From Camellia lanceoleosa (taxonomy: Eukaryota; Streptophyta; Magnoliopsida; Ericales; Theaceae), in contig CM045760.1 of assembly GCA_025200525.1 (NCBI GenBank), positions 43,605,932 through 43,669,931 of the forward strand: DNA of 64,000 nt. Direction: 5' to 3'. The position numbers and the translations under genes were made by a program. Shown piece after piece: positions 33,101 through 44,859 of this stretch; position 1 is the first letter of the stretch; each line of letters begins with the position of its first letter. The notes under the pieces were generated by a model. The model was not told the DNA's origin and made no database searches. It saw nothing but the letters and a program-made list of their open reading frames with translations.

Positions 33101-35596
33101 TTTTAGCTGCTGAAATTTACATTTTTCGTATGCCATATGCCACGTCTTGTTTGCATGCCATTTTTGTGCCTTAGGGCCATGCCTCGGTTTACGTGCCCGT
33201 GGGCACGCATTTCGAGGCAGCTCATTTTCATCCGACAGCAGCCTATGCGAGTGTGGCTGAGGCCCTCTCATGTCGGCGTAAGCCCATCATTGCATTCCGG
33301 ACGCCATTTTATGCATTCCTCGGTTTGCGTGCCCACGGGCACACATTTCGGGGCACCTCATTTTTATCATTCCGGCAGCTTATGTGAGTGCGGCTGAGGT
33401 CCTCTCATGTTAGTGTAAGCCCAATTTGTTATTTCATGCCTGTATGTCACCGCCTCGGTTTACGTGCCCGTGGGCACACATTTCGAGGCACTTCATTTTC
33501 ATTCCGGCAGCTTATGTGAGTGCGGCTGAGGCTCTCTCACATTAGTGTAAGCCCAATTTGCATTTTTCATATCATTTGCATTGCGTATGCCACCGCCTCG
33601 GTTTGCGTGCCCGTGTGCACGCGTTTCGAGGCACTTCATTTTTACCTCACGGCATCTTATGTGGGTGTGGCTGAGGCTCTCTCATGTTAGTGTAAGCCCA
33701 ATTTGCATTCTGTATGCCATTTTTAGTTCTGCTGCATTCCGTATGCCTTTTCCTCGGTTTGCGTGCCCGTGGGCACGCATTTCGAGATATCCCATTTTAG
33801 TCTCATTGTATATCATATTTCATGTCATCTCATGCTTGTATGCCATTTTCTCAGTTTACGTGCCCGTGGGCACGCATTTCGAGACATCTCATTTTCATAG
33901 CATTGTGTATGTTAGGATTGCATATTAGCTACGTTTCATGCATATCATGCATATTGCATCGTGTTCGGGATAGGAGTTAGCCCGGGCACGGGAAACGAGG
34001 CACGTTTCGTACTCCGAGTGATGGAACGGGTCTCAATTCCCAAGTCACCGACGCTCCGGATTACCCATGATAGAGTTAGGTTTTGTTGTAGCATTCACAT
34101 GCATTCATCTGATATTAAGTTGTGCAATTCGGTTCCTCGGCCATCATGCATCGATGTGCGTGATTGGTGGCACGAGGATCGAGGCATGCATATATTTTGT
34201 GAAATACATTGCCATGCCCCTTTCCTGCTCTCTGTTGCAGCAAAATGAAGAATCAGCAACTTCCTGGAGTCTGGCACGCATTTCGAGAAACATCGCAAAC
34301 AGAGGCTAACTGGGGCATCCCGGTGGATTTTCGCGCGAAGCAGCTCAACATGCATCATATCATTATCCGGAGCGGAGTCAAGGCAGCCCCTGGCTTGCAT
34401 ACCAGTTTATAGCTTTCCTAGATTAATCTGTTAATTAATTAGAAATCTGTATTTATTTATTTCGGACTGTAATATTTCGGGTCTGTATTATTTATTCGGA
34501 CCCTCTGCGCGAGGGCATAATTGTAATAAGTGTGCGTGAGTGTGATGTATGTCTTCCAATCCCACGTCTTTCGTCCCTTTTATTTATCCGCTTACGTTGG
34601 TTAGATTAGGGCATATTTCAATTAGCATACAGTATGATAGCATGTTTGCATCATTCATCTGTTTTGCATGCACCGGGCTCGGCGCATCATACAAACTGCA
34701 TTTGTATTTCAATTCTAAATTGAATACATGTTAGCTGTAACATCATCATATGCCATGTTTAGAATAGCCGAGCCTGCTATAGTTTGCATCTTTGCATGTG
34801 TCGCATTAGGCATTGCTGTATATTTAGGATCACGCATGATTTCTAATGAGCTTCTATTTTAGCTTGGAGTACTCGGTGAGTTTTTATGCTTTAGCATCCT
34901 TGCATGCGTGTGAGTGTTGCCATGAAAGCATGCTTACCATGAGGCTAAATGCTTATGTGATATAACTGCACTTGAATGCCTGTGGGTGAAGGTTGAGTTA
35001 TCCGAATTGGGACAATTCATCAAATGCTTGTTTTAAGCCCACTAGATAGTGGCAAAATCATGTTTTTTCTAAGCCCACCCGAGGGTGGCAAATCCACGTC
35101 TTAGCCTACTTGCGAGTAGCACCATCAAACCATTTTCAAACAAACAAGCATGAAATGTTTTGTTCCAACTCAGGCGACTCAGTCTATACTTGTATGTTGT
35201 GCGCATCACATAGTAACCTAGGCTAATAACCGGAATAAGAACGCACAAAGTTTTCAAAAACAGATATCATGATTAGTAGAGGCCGGTCTTTGACCGGGCG
35301 AGCGGGGGTGCTCACGATGTGACCTTCCCCAATCATACCCAAATTCCCGAGCCAACTTTGGTGATGACGGACACGTGGCCTTTGGCACCGAGTTAGGGTT
35401 TCCTAAATTTCCCATTTAAAAAATATTTAGGTGGCGACTCTGTTATCTGGCAAAGCAGTCCATGTTTGGTACTTCTTTTCAAAAAATCTGTTTTTCTTTA
35501 AAAACGATTTGCCAGAGTTGGACTCTTTGGTTCAGATTTAGAACCGCAACAAAATCGAGTCCGAACTGTAGCGAGGTCCCTCGCGGGCTTGTTACA
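30182..35596 (+). repeat. Young gypsy element: 3' LTR (5,415 bp)
   Basis: This is the near-identical partner of 17342-22554, about 200 bp longer, mainly through one extra 160-bp repeat unit near 32090-32570 and intact palindromic units near 33185 and 33740-33890. TATA box at about 31492-31505. It ends GCTTGTTACA followed by the target duplication. Confidence 0.93.
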
Positions 35597-35601
35597 CCCT
35601 G
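35597..35601 (+). repeat. Target site duplication CCCTG, right copy
   Basis: Matches 17337-17341 exactly and marks the end of the young gypsy insertion. Confidence 0.92.
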
Positions 35602-37532
35602 CTGCAGTAGAATTGGAACAGAGGAAGACAGAGTGTTTCCAGAAAATGTTTATCCTCTCTGTCCTTCTCTATCATGAAGGTGATTAAGGAAGGAGTAGAT
35701 TTGATTCTCAAATCATCAATCATTGCAAATTTGTTGCATGATGATCTTAGAAACGATAGGACAAGAGCTCAATAAATGAAACAAAAGATAAACAATATAT
35801 CCTCCCTATCATGTAGTTACCTCAAGTGAGGGGGTAGACTTGCTTCATGAATCATTGAACATCACTGAAATAGTATGCGATGATTCAAGGCGCAATAGGT
35901 TCAGTATAACGCCTAACTAAACCTAACTAAATTATATTATCTTTTTACCTTTTCTTATTCCAATTTTATTAGCCCTTTTTACTCTACCTTTCTATTCTCT
36001 TATATTTTCTTCCTTTTTGTCCAAAGATGATGATTATGTCTACTAAGTCCAAAACAACAAAAAATAGCAAGCATGACTTGACTCGAGAAATGAGCTTTTC
36101 GAGCACTTTTCTATGGGGGGAAATTATAAAGGAAGAATCAAACTTATTTACAAGAGATAATAAATTCAGAGGCAAACTCAAAATGAGCGATAACAACCCT
36201 AAATTCAAACTCGATAATGAGCTATAATGACTCTTTCCTTTATGATTTACAAAGGTCTAAATGAAAAATTAGTCCCTTAGAAGTAAATACACTGGCGATA
36301 AAAGGAGGTATCAAACAAGAGATTGTGCTTAGCATAAGAGAGATGTAATGCCCTGGTAATGAATCTCCGAGGAGATTAAACCATTTAGCATGAGAGGTTT
36401 TTTTCTTATGTCTTGAGCGGCAATCTTTTGTTTGATACAATTCTTAATCAAAAGAAATAAAGAAAGGATGGAGATTACAAAGTGCTAATGAAATGGCGGA
36501 TGGTTACAATGGTGTGAATATGTACATAAAAGCTATAAAAATGAAAGAAAAGGCTATCAACTCAAATGGATTGGAAGCTTATGGCTTATACACCAAATCC
36601 ATGAGGACTTACAACAACACAAGCATAATATTCAAAGCAAAAATTAAACAAACACACTAAACAACCCCTAAACTCCAAAAAAATAGTGTCCAAAACCAAA
36701 AGAAACAAAGTAGAAAAAGGCAAAGCAACAAGCTATGAAACATGGCCTAAGGAAGGGTGGCTAACCCCTCCTCTTTTTGTGACTTTTCAATCACATTTTT
36801 AAGCTTAAAGTAGCTTTGAAATCAGTATGGTAAGGCAAAGAAAAGAAAGCTCAAAGATTACCCCTTTAAAGAGAGGATGTTCTTCTTGGTTGACAAACCA
36901 CAAGCTTAACACTCTCTAGGATATAAAATTATCTTCAAGAACCTCAGCAAAAGCTTCAAGTCTAAGCTTAGAAGTTGTATGTATAGTGTATGTATGGTGT
37001 ATGTATAGTGTATGTATATTGCAAGAGAAGAAGGAAGTGTGTTGGACAAGTTATGGCTCTTGGCAAAATTTTCTAACCCCAAACCATGAGGGAGGTCTTT
37101 TATTTATAGAAAAAAGGCTTCTACGTTGGAAATATCTACAAAGAGACAGCTGGTCCAACCATGTGCATGGGAGCAGCTACAACTGTTACAAAATATTTGC
37201 TACACTAAACATGGCTGGCCGGCTATAAAGATGTACGGTTGGCCCAAAAAGTGGCATACCTAGTCCAATTTTGGTCTTGTTGCCACTGAGAGCTACCGGG
37301 CCTAAATACCTATGGCCAGGTCCTAAATACACACGGCCGGGTCTCAATTTGAAAAGAGGATTTTTTTAAGGGTCTAAAACATTTTGGTCAAAATGAGGTG
37401 TAAGGTTTGGATTTGAGCTCAAACCTGTTCTTTTGTTGAAAATTTGAACGATCACATAGTATAATATTTCATCATCGAGTGTTCAAGGTGAGGTGCCCAA
37501 GTCTTAAGGGCGGTCAAAATGTAGTGTCTCCA
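35597..37532 (-). repeat. Old gypsy element: 3' LTR, right part
   Basis: This part matches about 53577-55457 of the other LTR. On the - strand it begins TGGAGACACTACATTTTGACC, the counterpart of TGTAGACACCCCATTTTGACC at 55457. A minus-strand TATA box (CTATAAATAAAAG, plus coordinates about 37093-37106) lies in it; the same site is mutated in the 52163-55457 copy. Confidence 0.85.
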
Positions 37533-37545
37533 GTTGCCCTTCTTT
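37533..37545 (-). promoter_or_regulatory. Polypurine tract of the old gypsy element (minus strand)
   Basis: On the - strand AAAGAAGGGCAAC directly precedes the LTR start TGGAGACAC. It differs from the young element's AAAGAGGGGCAAC by one base. Confidence 0.8.
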
Positions 37546-37648
37546 GACGGAGCTCGAAGTCATGAAATGACGTGAGTAAATGTCGAAGCCCAAAGAAGAC
37601 CCATTTGACAAGGCCGTAAGACTTGGGCAAACAAATGCAGTTAGTTGA

Positions 37649-37701
37649 ACCCAAGGGTTGCCTACGTATCCCTTTGCGAGGAATCAAACTAGCGTAGTTC
37701 A
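37649..37701 (-). other. Conserved non-coding motif of the gypsy interior, copy 2
   Basis: On the - strand GAACTACG...TTGATTCC...GGGATACGTAGGCAAC, about 120 bp before the polypurine tract. The equivalent place in the young element lacks this copy. Confidence 0.65.
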
Positions 37702-38059
37702 AGGGTAGTACATAAATGATATTCAATGCAATGCAATAATATAATCAAACCACAAGCAGTGCCTACCACACAAATATCATAAAGGAATGGAGATGCAAAT
37801 CAAACTATGTCTTAACACAGAAAAGGTGCCGACACCCTCAAACCATAATTTATGTGGAATAGGTGCGTACACATGCAGAACTATGCCTTTTGCAAAAAGG
37901 TACAAGTAATTGGGTGGTATGATATATGTAAGGAATGATCTGCTGGGTAATGATCTACTGGGGAATAACAATGTAATGTTATGATAATGATCCTAAACAC
38001 ATTTATGCGAAGAAGATGAATGCAACAAGATGAAGTACGATTGAATGGATGCAATGGAT

Positions 38060-39095
38060 AAAACGAATAAAATGGATAGAGTAACATACTCCAACCATAC
38101 TGGAATCGTGAGAGAGGGAAGAATAAGTAAGGAATGACACACTCTAACCACGCTAAAATCGTGAGAAGAAAAAGAGACTCCAACCACGCTCGAATCGTGA
38201 GAGGAGGAAGAACAAGTGAGGAACGACACACTCTAACCATGCTAAAATCGTGAGAAGAGGAAAAGACTCCAACCACGCTAGAAGCATGAGAAGAGGAAAA
38301 GAAAAAAAAAAAAAAAAAAAAAAAAAACCGCTCAAGGTCGTGTTCCTGCACGCCCTAAGATACTCCAACCACAATGAAATCATGAGAAGGGGAAATGAAA
38401 AAACCGCTTAGGGTCATGTTCCTGCACACCATGAGATACTCTAACCCCGCTAAAATCGTAAGAAAAAGAAAAGCAAAAATTGCTCAGGGTCATGTTCCTG
38501 CATGCCCTAAGATATTCTAACCATGCTAAAATCGGGAGAAGAGGAAAAGAAAAAACTACTCAGGGTCATGTTCTTGTAAGTCTTGAGATACTCTAACCAC
38601 GCTGAAATCATGAAAAGAGGTCCTAAACCGCTTAGGGTCATGTCTTGCATGCCTTGCGATAAAAACTACTTGAGAACACGTCTCACGTGTCTTGAGAAAA
38701 CCGCTCAAGGTTGGATTCTGGCATGCCTTGAGATACTTTAACCACCCTGAAATCGTGAGAAGAGATCTTGAGAAAACCGTTCAGGGTCGTATTCCTACAC
38801 GCCCTGAGGTAAAAACTGCTCGAGAATGTGTCTCACGTGTCTTGAGAAAACTGCTCAGGGTTGCGTTCCTACATACCCTAAGATACTCCAACCACGCTAA
38901 AATCGTGAGAAGAGGAAGAGACTCCAACTATGCTGGAATCGTGAGATCAGGAAGAACACTTTAACCACGTTGAAATCTTGAGAAGAGGTCCTGAATCACT
39001 TAGGGTCTTGTTCCTGCACACTGTGAGATAAAAACTGCTTAAGAACATGTCTCGCTCGTCCGGAGAAAACCGCTTAAGAACATGCTCCCACATGT
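38060..39095 (-). repeat. Tandem repeat array upstream of the polypurine tract (old element)
   Basis: Degenerate units built from ACTCCAACCACGCTNAAATC, GTGAGAAGAGGAAAAG and AAACCGCTCAGGGTC(A/G)TG blocks recur over about 1 kb, with spacings from about 60 to 80 bp. It sits in the same relative place as the array at 28440-29915 but shares no sequence with it. A 25-bp poly-A run lies near 38294-38318. Confidence 0.8.
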
Positions 39096-41086
39096 TTTGA
39101 GAAAAGCCAGGGGGACAATGATCCTAAAATGCATTTCAACGAAAAATGATAAATGATACAAGATAACACATGATGAAAATGAATGTAATAAGTGCGATGA
39201 TATGATACATGTGACATGCAATGTAGTGAATGATGTTTAGAGAATGCAATAAACAAACAAAGCGGCACTTTAGAAAGCACCTCATGGATGAGTGGCAATG
39301 AACCGCTCTACTCTGACGGGGATCTCCCATTCCTTCAACTCACAGTTAAAAAGTCCTCAAATGTTGACAATGGGTAAAATTTGCATGCGAAAACCATGGA
39401 TGTCGCTTTTCTCCCTAATCATACTTACAACTTTCCCTATTCTCTAACGAGGTGACAGACTAGATTGATTCAGTATCCATAATTAAAGCGCATAAAAGCT
39501 ACCTTAAACTATGGGGGCTGCCATACATATTTCAAGTCGAGAATACACCCTTGGGTATTTAAACCAGACTTTAGTCTCAGAAATTCCGAACCTTTGTGTT
39601 CTAGACGTCGTCATTCAAACTCTAGTTTCCACCATCGCAGTTGGTCTTCTAGGAACTCATTGCCAACACAGCCAAGACGTCTTTGGTGGGGATTGGTGTT
39701 TAGGGAGAGCACTTTTGATCCGACTCAGCTGACTTGGTCTCAAGGTCGAGGTACACTTATACTCCGGAGAAATGACAAGGCCTGAGAAGGTGCATTCGGA
39801 ATGCAATTTCGGAATTCTCAAAAGTTGAAACAAACTCAGATGCCCCGATTTTTCCCTTTCTCTTTTGCTTTTGTAGTTCAGAACCTATGTAACTTCAGAT
39901 AGGTCCCTTGTTCTGTTGTTCTCTCTCTTAATTGGGGTTGGACCCTACAGCTTTTGAAAGAAAGAATTATGTTTTGTATATCATGTTGGGAATAACACGG
40001 CAATCGAGCACAAAGCGATTTGTTTTTGAAATGGAAACTGAGAATGAGTTCTTAACCGGGTATTAAGCCTATGACTGACCAAAATCAAAATGACTCAAAA
40101 TAAGAATCAAAACAAACAAAACGACAGACACAACACTTGGATGTTTTCTTTTGGCGAGAGACCTCTCAATTCACGCGGAGCTTGCTTCTCCAGGTATTGT
40201 TTCCCACTCTTTCTTATTTAAGGTTCTCACATCACTTTGGCACTCAATCTCTTTTTCTCTACATAAAAAAAAAAAAAAAAACCCTTTCCTTACTTTTTCT
40301 CTCAGCGCACATCTCTCCATTCTTTAATCTCTCTTATTTTTTTATCCCTTCCTAAGTGTGGTTGATGGACAAGTTGAAAGTTGTGGACCCTTGCCCCTAG
40401 TACTCTGCTAGATTCTATTTTCTTCGCTCGCAGCTAGTGAGTTTTCCCACAGAGGGGTTGTGGTGTGACTGGCTAGAAGTGCAACAAATCTACAACTAAC
40501 ATTACTTGGCGATGCCCTTGGCTTAACTTGATTGAGATGAGTTACAGCATGTCCTACCAGCCAGGTATACAATTGATTGGTCTCACATATTGCGTTTTCT
40601 ACTTCCCATCCTGGACTTCCCATTCTGGTTCAATTGGCAATTTCGGTGTGATCAGACCTGTCCAAATGAGGGCGTCAAACATCCATCTTCATTTCTAGTT
40701 CGTGCTTCGCACTTCACTCGATACCTCACTGCTCGGAGGAGGAAAGAGTTATGGTCCCTTGCGGCTAGCTTCAGTTGTGCCCTATTTGGCGAATGCGTCG
40801 ACAATGGGAAAAAGACAACAAAAAAAAAAAAACCCGACTCGACTGTGCCCTTAGTTCATTATTTTGACCATTTTTTGTTTTTGTTTTTTGGCTTACTGCT
40901 AAAATAATTTTGACTAACATAAGAGTTTAGATCAACATGCTTATTCAACTTTCTGTTTTGAAATCATGTAAGTTAGGCTATGAGCATTGAAAATTTTCCT
41001 TTTTTTGGGTCTAAGAAATAGTCTAGTTTTGGAAAAATTGAATAATTTACGAAAAAATTAGTCAACTACACTAAAAATCTTCAAAA
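39096..41086 (-). other. Non-coding interior of the old gypsy element, right part
   Basis: No gene was found. Several blocks are reverse complements of the young element's interior (39290-39720 with 27840-28330; 40400-40870 with 26830-27290). This shows the two elements are relatives with the same pol-less layout. Confidence 0.7.
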
Positions 41087-41091
41087 CTATT
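41087..41091 (+). repeat. Target site duplication CTATT, left copy
   Basis: CTATT precedes the solo LTR. The same five bases follow it at 44855-44859. Confidence 0.88.
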
Positions 41092-44000
41092 TGTAATAGC
41101 ACCCGTGGGGCCTCTATGCTACAGTTCGGACTCCCTTTTTGTGTGTGTGTTGCGGTTCTAAATCTGAACCAAAGAGTCTAACCCTAGCAAATCGTTTTGA
41201 AGAAAAACAGATTTTTTGAAAAGTAGTGCCAAACATGGACTGCTTTGCCAGATTACAGAGTCGCCACCTAAATATTTTAAAGTGGGAAATTTAGGAAACC
41301 CTGACTCGGTGCCGAAGGCCACATGTCCGTCATCACCAAAGTGGTCTTGGCTCGGGAGCTTGGGTACGATCGGGGAAGGTCAGCTATGAGCACCTTTCGC
41401 CTTGTCAAGACCGGCCTCTACTAACCGTGATATCCGATTTTGAAAACATTACATGTTCTTATTCCAATTATTAACCTAGAATTACTATGTTATGCGCGCA
41501 GCAAACAAGTATAGACTAGATCGCCTAATTTGGAAATAAACATTGCATATCCGCTCGTTTTGAAAATGCTTTGGAATTTGCTACTCGCAAGTAGGCTAAA
41601 ATACGGATTTCAATGAGTTATTCCAACTCAGGAAATCCAACCTCCACCCACAGGCATTCAAACAGTTTATCTCACATAAGCACTTAGCCACATGGTAAGC
41701 ATACTGTCATGGCAACATTCACACGCATGTGGTATGCTAAAGCGTAAAATACTTACATTGTACTCCGTGCCAAAACAATAAACTAGTTAGCAAGCATGCA
41801 TGTCCTAGTTCATGTTAAGTGGCTAATGCAACACAGGCGTAGATGCAATCTAGAGTAGGCTCGGCTAACCCTAAACATGGCATGTGAAATGCGCGAGTAG
41901 CACGTATTCAATTTGGAATTGAAAATTGCTATGCAGTTTGTATGATGTACCGAGCCCGGTGCATGTAAACAAAATGCATGAATGCACGCATGCATTGCAT
42001 AAGGTATGCTAAGATAAACGTGCCCTAATCTACCATTGAAAGCAGGTAAATAAAAGGGAGAAAGAAATGGGGGTTGGAAGACATACACCCACTCACCCAC
42101 ACTTATTACAATTATGCCCTCGCTCGGAGGGACCAAAAGAATATACAAAACTGAATAACTAATTAACTGCGCAAGCTAATTAATTATTACAAATCAACTA
42201 AATTAATTAAATAAAATAATTAATCTATTTGAACAGTAAATCGCCTCGGGATGAGGGCCAAATGCAGCGCGCGCTCGGGATTGGCTCGAAATCGCACTGC
42301 CATGCATGATTTGCCTATGTTTCCTCTGCTCTCCTCCTCAGAAAACTGCCAAAACTTCAGGAACACTTCCTTGGGCACTGGGGATCGCCACCGGCTGGGG
42401 TAGAACACCACCGGCTGAAGGATGTGGCCACCGGCACTAAATTCATCCATCGGCTGCCAGTAGACTGCCGGTCGGCACTAAACAGTGCCAGTCGGCACAA
42501 AGTGCCTGCAGAACCTACAACTCACAGCAGCAGAGGACACAACTTGCATGGCAATGTAATTCAAAGCATGTATGCACCAAACACACTCCTTATCATGTTT
42601 TTGACTCAAAGGAAGATGTGCCTCGGTTCTTGGACCACCAATCACGCATTCCGATGCATGATGGCCCAAAGAACCAAGAGTGCAATTTTGATTTCAAATG
42701 CATGTAATGCAAACAAACAAACAAGGGTGCTAAACCTCTATCACACTCACTTCAAGAGGCTTAGCATGCGTGTCAATGCAATAAAGCCCTAAGCATGTTA
42801 CCTAGGCATGCAACATGGTAATGCAATGCAAGGATGCTAGCATGAAAACACACATACAAAACAAGCATGCAAACTAATCAATGAGGCGAACTTAAACATG
42901 GATTAGGCAGCTCCAAATAGGCCTAAAACCAATGGCCAAGATGCTAAGTCATGAGGGCCAAACACACATGCACACATGCACAAGTTAAAGCACCAACACT
43001 TGAGCATAACAAACAACCCTTAAGCACACTTAAAGGGGTACAACAATGGACTACTAGCATGCACATAAAGCTCTGAAAATCATGTTAAACATGGTGCCAA
43101 ACCAAGCAACAAAGTACACAAAGCATGCACACATAGGTCCAATATTCAAAGCAAGTCAATGGGGCATTGAACTATACTTATACAAAACAAATATGGCATG
43201 CATTAAACAACTAAAAACAGGTTTTTAGTATGTCAAAACAGAGCCAAAAGGCTACTTAGATAGCATCTAAGAGGCTCGAAATCAAAGGCATGCAAAATGG
43301 CCAAAACATGGGGGCATTCAACACATGCTTTTAAAGAACTAAAGGAGTAACCAAGGCAAGCATACAAGCATACCAAAGGGTCTGAAATGACATGACAAAT
43401 GGTTCCAAACCATTGAAAAGATAAGATCAATGCATACTACACATGTACCTACTTGAAGCATACAAACTATAATGCAAAGGGGCTATATTAGGCATGCTAA
43501 GATTGACCCAAACGACTATGGACAGAGCTAAATCATGGCAAAATAAGCACCAAATCTTCACAAATGCAAGCCTAAAACATGCTAGAAACTAAGGCACACA
43601 ACCTAGGCATGTTAAGGGACAAAAGGGGCATTACAAAGCAACCATGCAAAACATGCAAGGAGTACTAAAACCAACTGAAAAACATGTTATATCATGGCAA
43701 TATAAGCATGAAAAACAAACCAAACATGCTCAACACACAACCAAACAGGGTGCTCCATAAGGAAGCAAAACTTGCCCTTTTCAAGGACATCAAGGAGAGG
43801 GGGTGGTCCTCTCCTTTTGGAGACTTTATGGCACCATCTCCACCACTGAAATCCCTCAAGATTTCAGTGGTGGAGAGGCCCAAGCACCAAAGTCTCGGAG
43901 CTCTCACAAAATGGCCTAAAATGGGCCCTTTTCAAGGCCTAAAGGGGGTCAAACTTCCCCAAAGTACAAAACACTCTTGATAAACAATAAAGAGGGTTAA

Positions 44001-44854
44001 AAATCAAAACTTTTATGTGTTAATCACTAAGCACAAAAACAACTCTAAGCTAGGCAAAAATGGAGTACAAAAATGGGGTAAATAAAGCAAGTTTCTTACC
44101 CTTGAAGCTTTTCTTCACAAATGTTGAAGTTGTTGGTTCCTTGAGCTCCAAACTAGTCAAGAACACTAAGAACAAGCCCTTGGACCCTCAACAACCAAAG
44201 GAAGGTGAAACACTAGGTGCTTGTGTGCAATAGCATGAACTAAAGCACCTAGTGTACAAAATAAGCAAGGAAAAGAGAGATAGGATAGATATAGGATTTC
44301 TAACCTAAAACCAGAGCTTCTTCTCTGTCTAAAATGTCTAACCCTCTAATTTTTCTAACCCTTGAGCCAAGAGAAGAGCCTTCTCTTGTATAGGCACAAA
44401 ACTTACAAGTTAAGGCAATCAAAGGGCTCATCCCTCCATACACGTGTATGGAGGGGAAACAAAAGGCATACAGCTGTCTGAAAATATCTCAGAAAGCAGC
44501 TGTAAAGTGGTCAGCAGGGCAAAATGGTCATTTTGCCAAAAATAGTGCCGACCGACACAAAATAGTGCCGACCGGCACAATATGGTGCCGGTGGCAACAC
44601 CAGCCAGTTGGTGGCCTCTAGCCACAGCCGGTGGTGTGTGGGGATGCCTCACAAAGCATTCCCTGCCCCTCTAAGGCAAAGCACAAGTGTTTGGTGCAAA
44701 ACCAAACACAAAACAGTCAAGTTCGGAGGTCCTGAGGCAAGGCGCGTGAGCCGAGAACTCCGGGAACTCCAAATGAACGCAAACATGGATAATCACCGAG
44801 TGTTCAAGCGGTGACGTCCAACTCTTGAGGACGGTCAAAAATGGGGTGTCTACA
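41092..44854 (-). mobile_element. Solo LTR of an Ogre/Tat-like gypsy element, minus strand (3,763 bp)
   Basis: Read on the - strand it starts TGTAGACACCCCATTTTTG at 44854 and ends GGTGCTATTACA at 41092, with the perfect duplication CTATT on both sides. Its first and last few hundred bases match the young element's LTR (for example the GACGTCACCG block near the start and the AATCTGAACC, TGCCAAACATGG and CACATGTCCGTCATCACC blocks near the end). No internal region or second LTR goes with it, so it is what remains after recombination between two LTRs. GTGCCGACCGGCAC-type palindromes occur near 42465-42500 and 44545-44600, and a long hairpin at 43837-43876. Confidence 0.88.
43837..43876. repeat. 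Perfect 17-bp hairpin with 6-base loop
   Basis: TCTCCACCACTGAAATC (43837-43853), loop CCTCAA, then the exact reverse complement at 43860-43876. Confidence 0.92.
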
Positions 44855-44859
44855 CTATT
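44855..44859 (+). repeat. Target site duplication CTATT, right copy
   Basis: Matches 41087-41091. Confidence 0.88.

Larger units (their letters stand above)
17342..35596 (+). mobile_element. Young Ogre/Tat-like gypsy element with 5.2-5.4 kb LTRs, non-autonomous (gag-only)
   Basis: The LTRs 17342-22554 and 30182-35596 both begin TGTAGACACCC and end GCGGGCTTGTTACA, and the whole 18.3-kb element is flanked by the perfect duplication CCCTG. The primer-binding site TGGCGACTCTGCTGGGGA (22560-22577) is the type used by Ogre/Tat elements, probably matching a tRNA-Arg 3' end. A polypurine tract AAAGAGGGGCAAC ends at 30181. The 7.6-kb interior contains a broken gag (23393-24858), about 3.6 kb of non-coding DNA and a 1.5-kb tandem array, and no recognisable protease, reverse transcriptase, RNase H or integrase. 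The LTRs are very similar but show a patchy set of differences and differ by one 160-bp repeat unit. The element is the youngest clear gypsy insertion in the nest. Confidence 0.93.

Noticed and set aside
36240..36440. Frame encoding a peptide with a near copy at 54216-54416
   Set aside because: The two are corresponding parts of the old element's LTRs, and no start, domain or conserved frame beyond that is visible.
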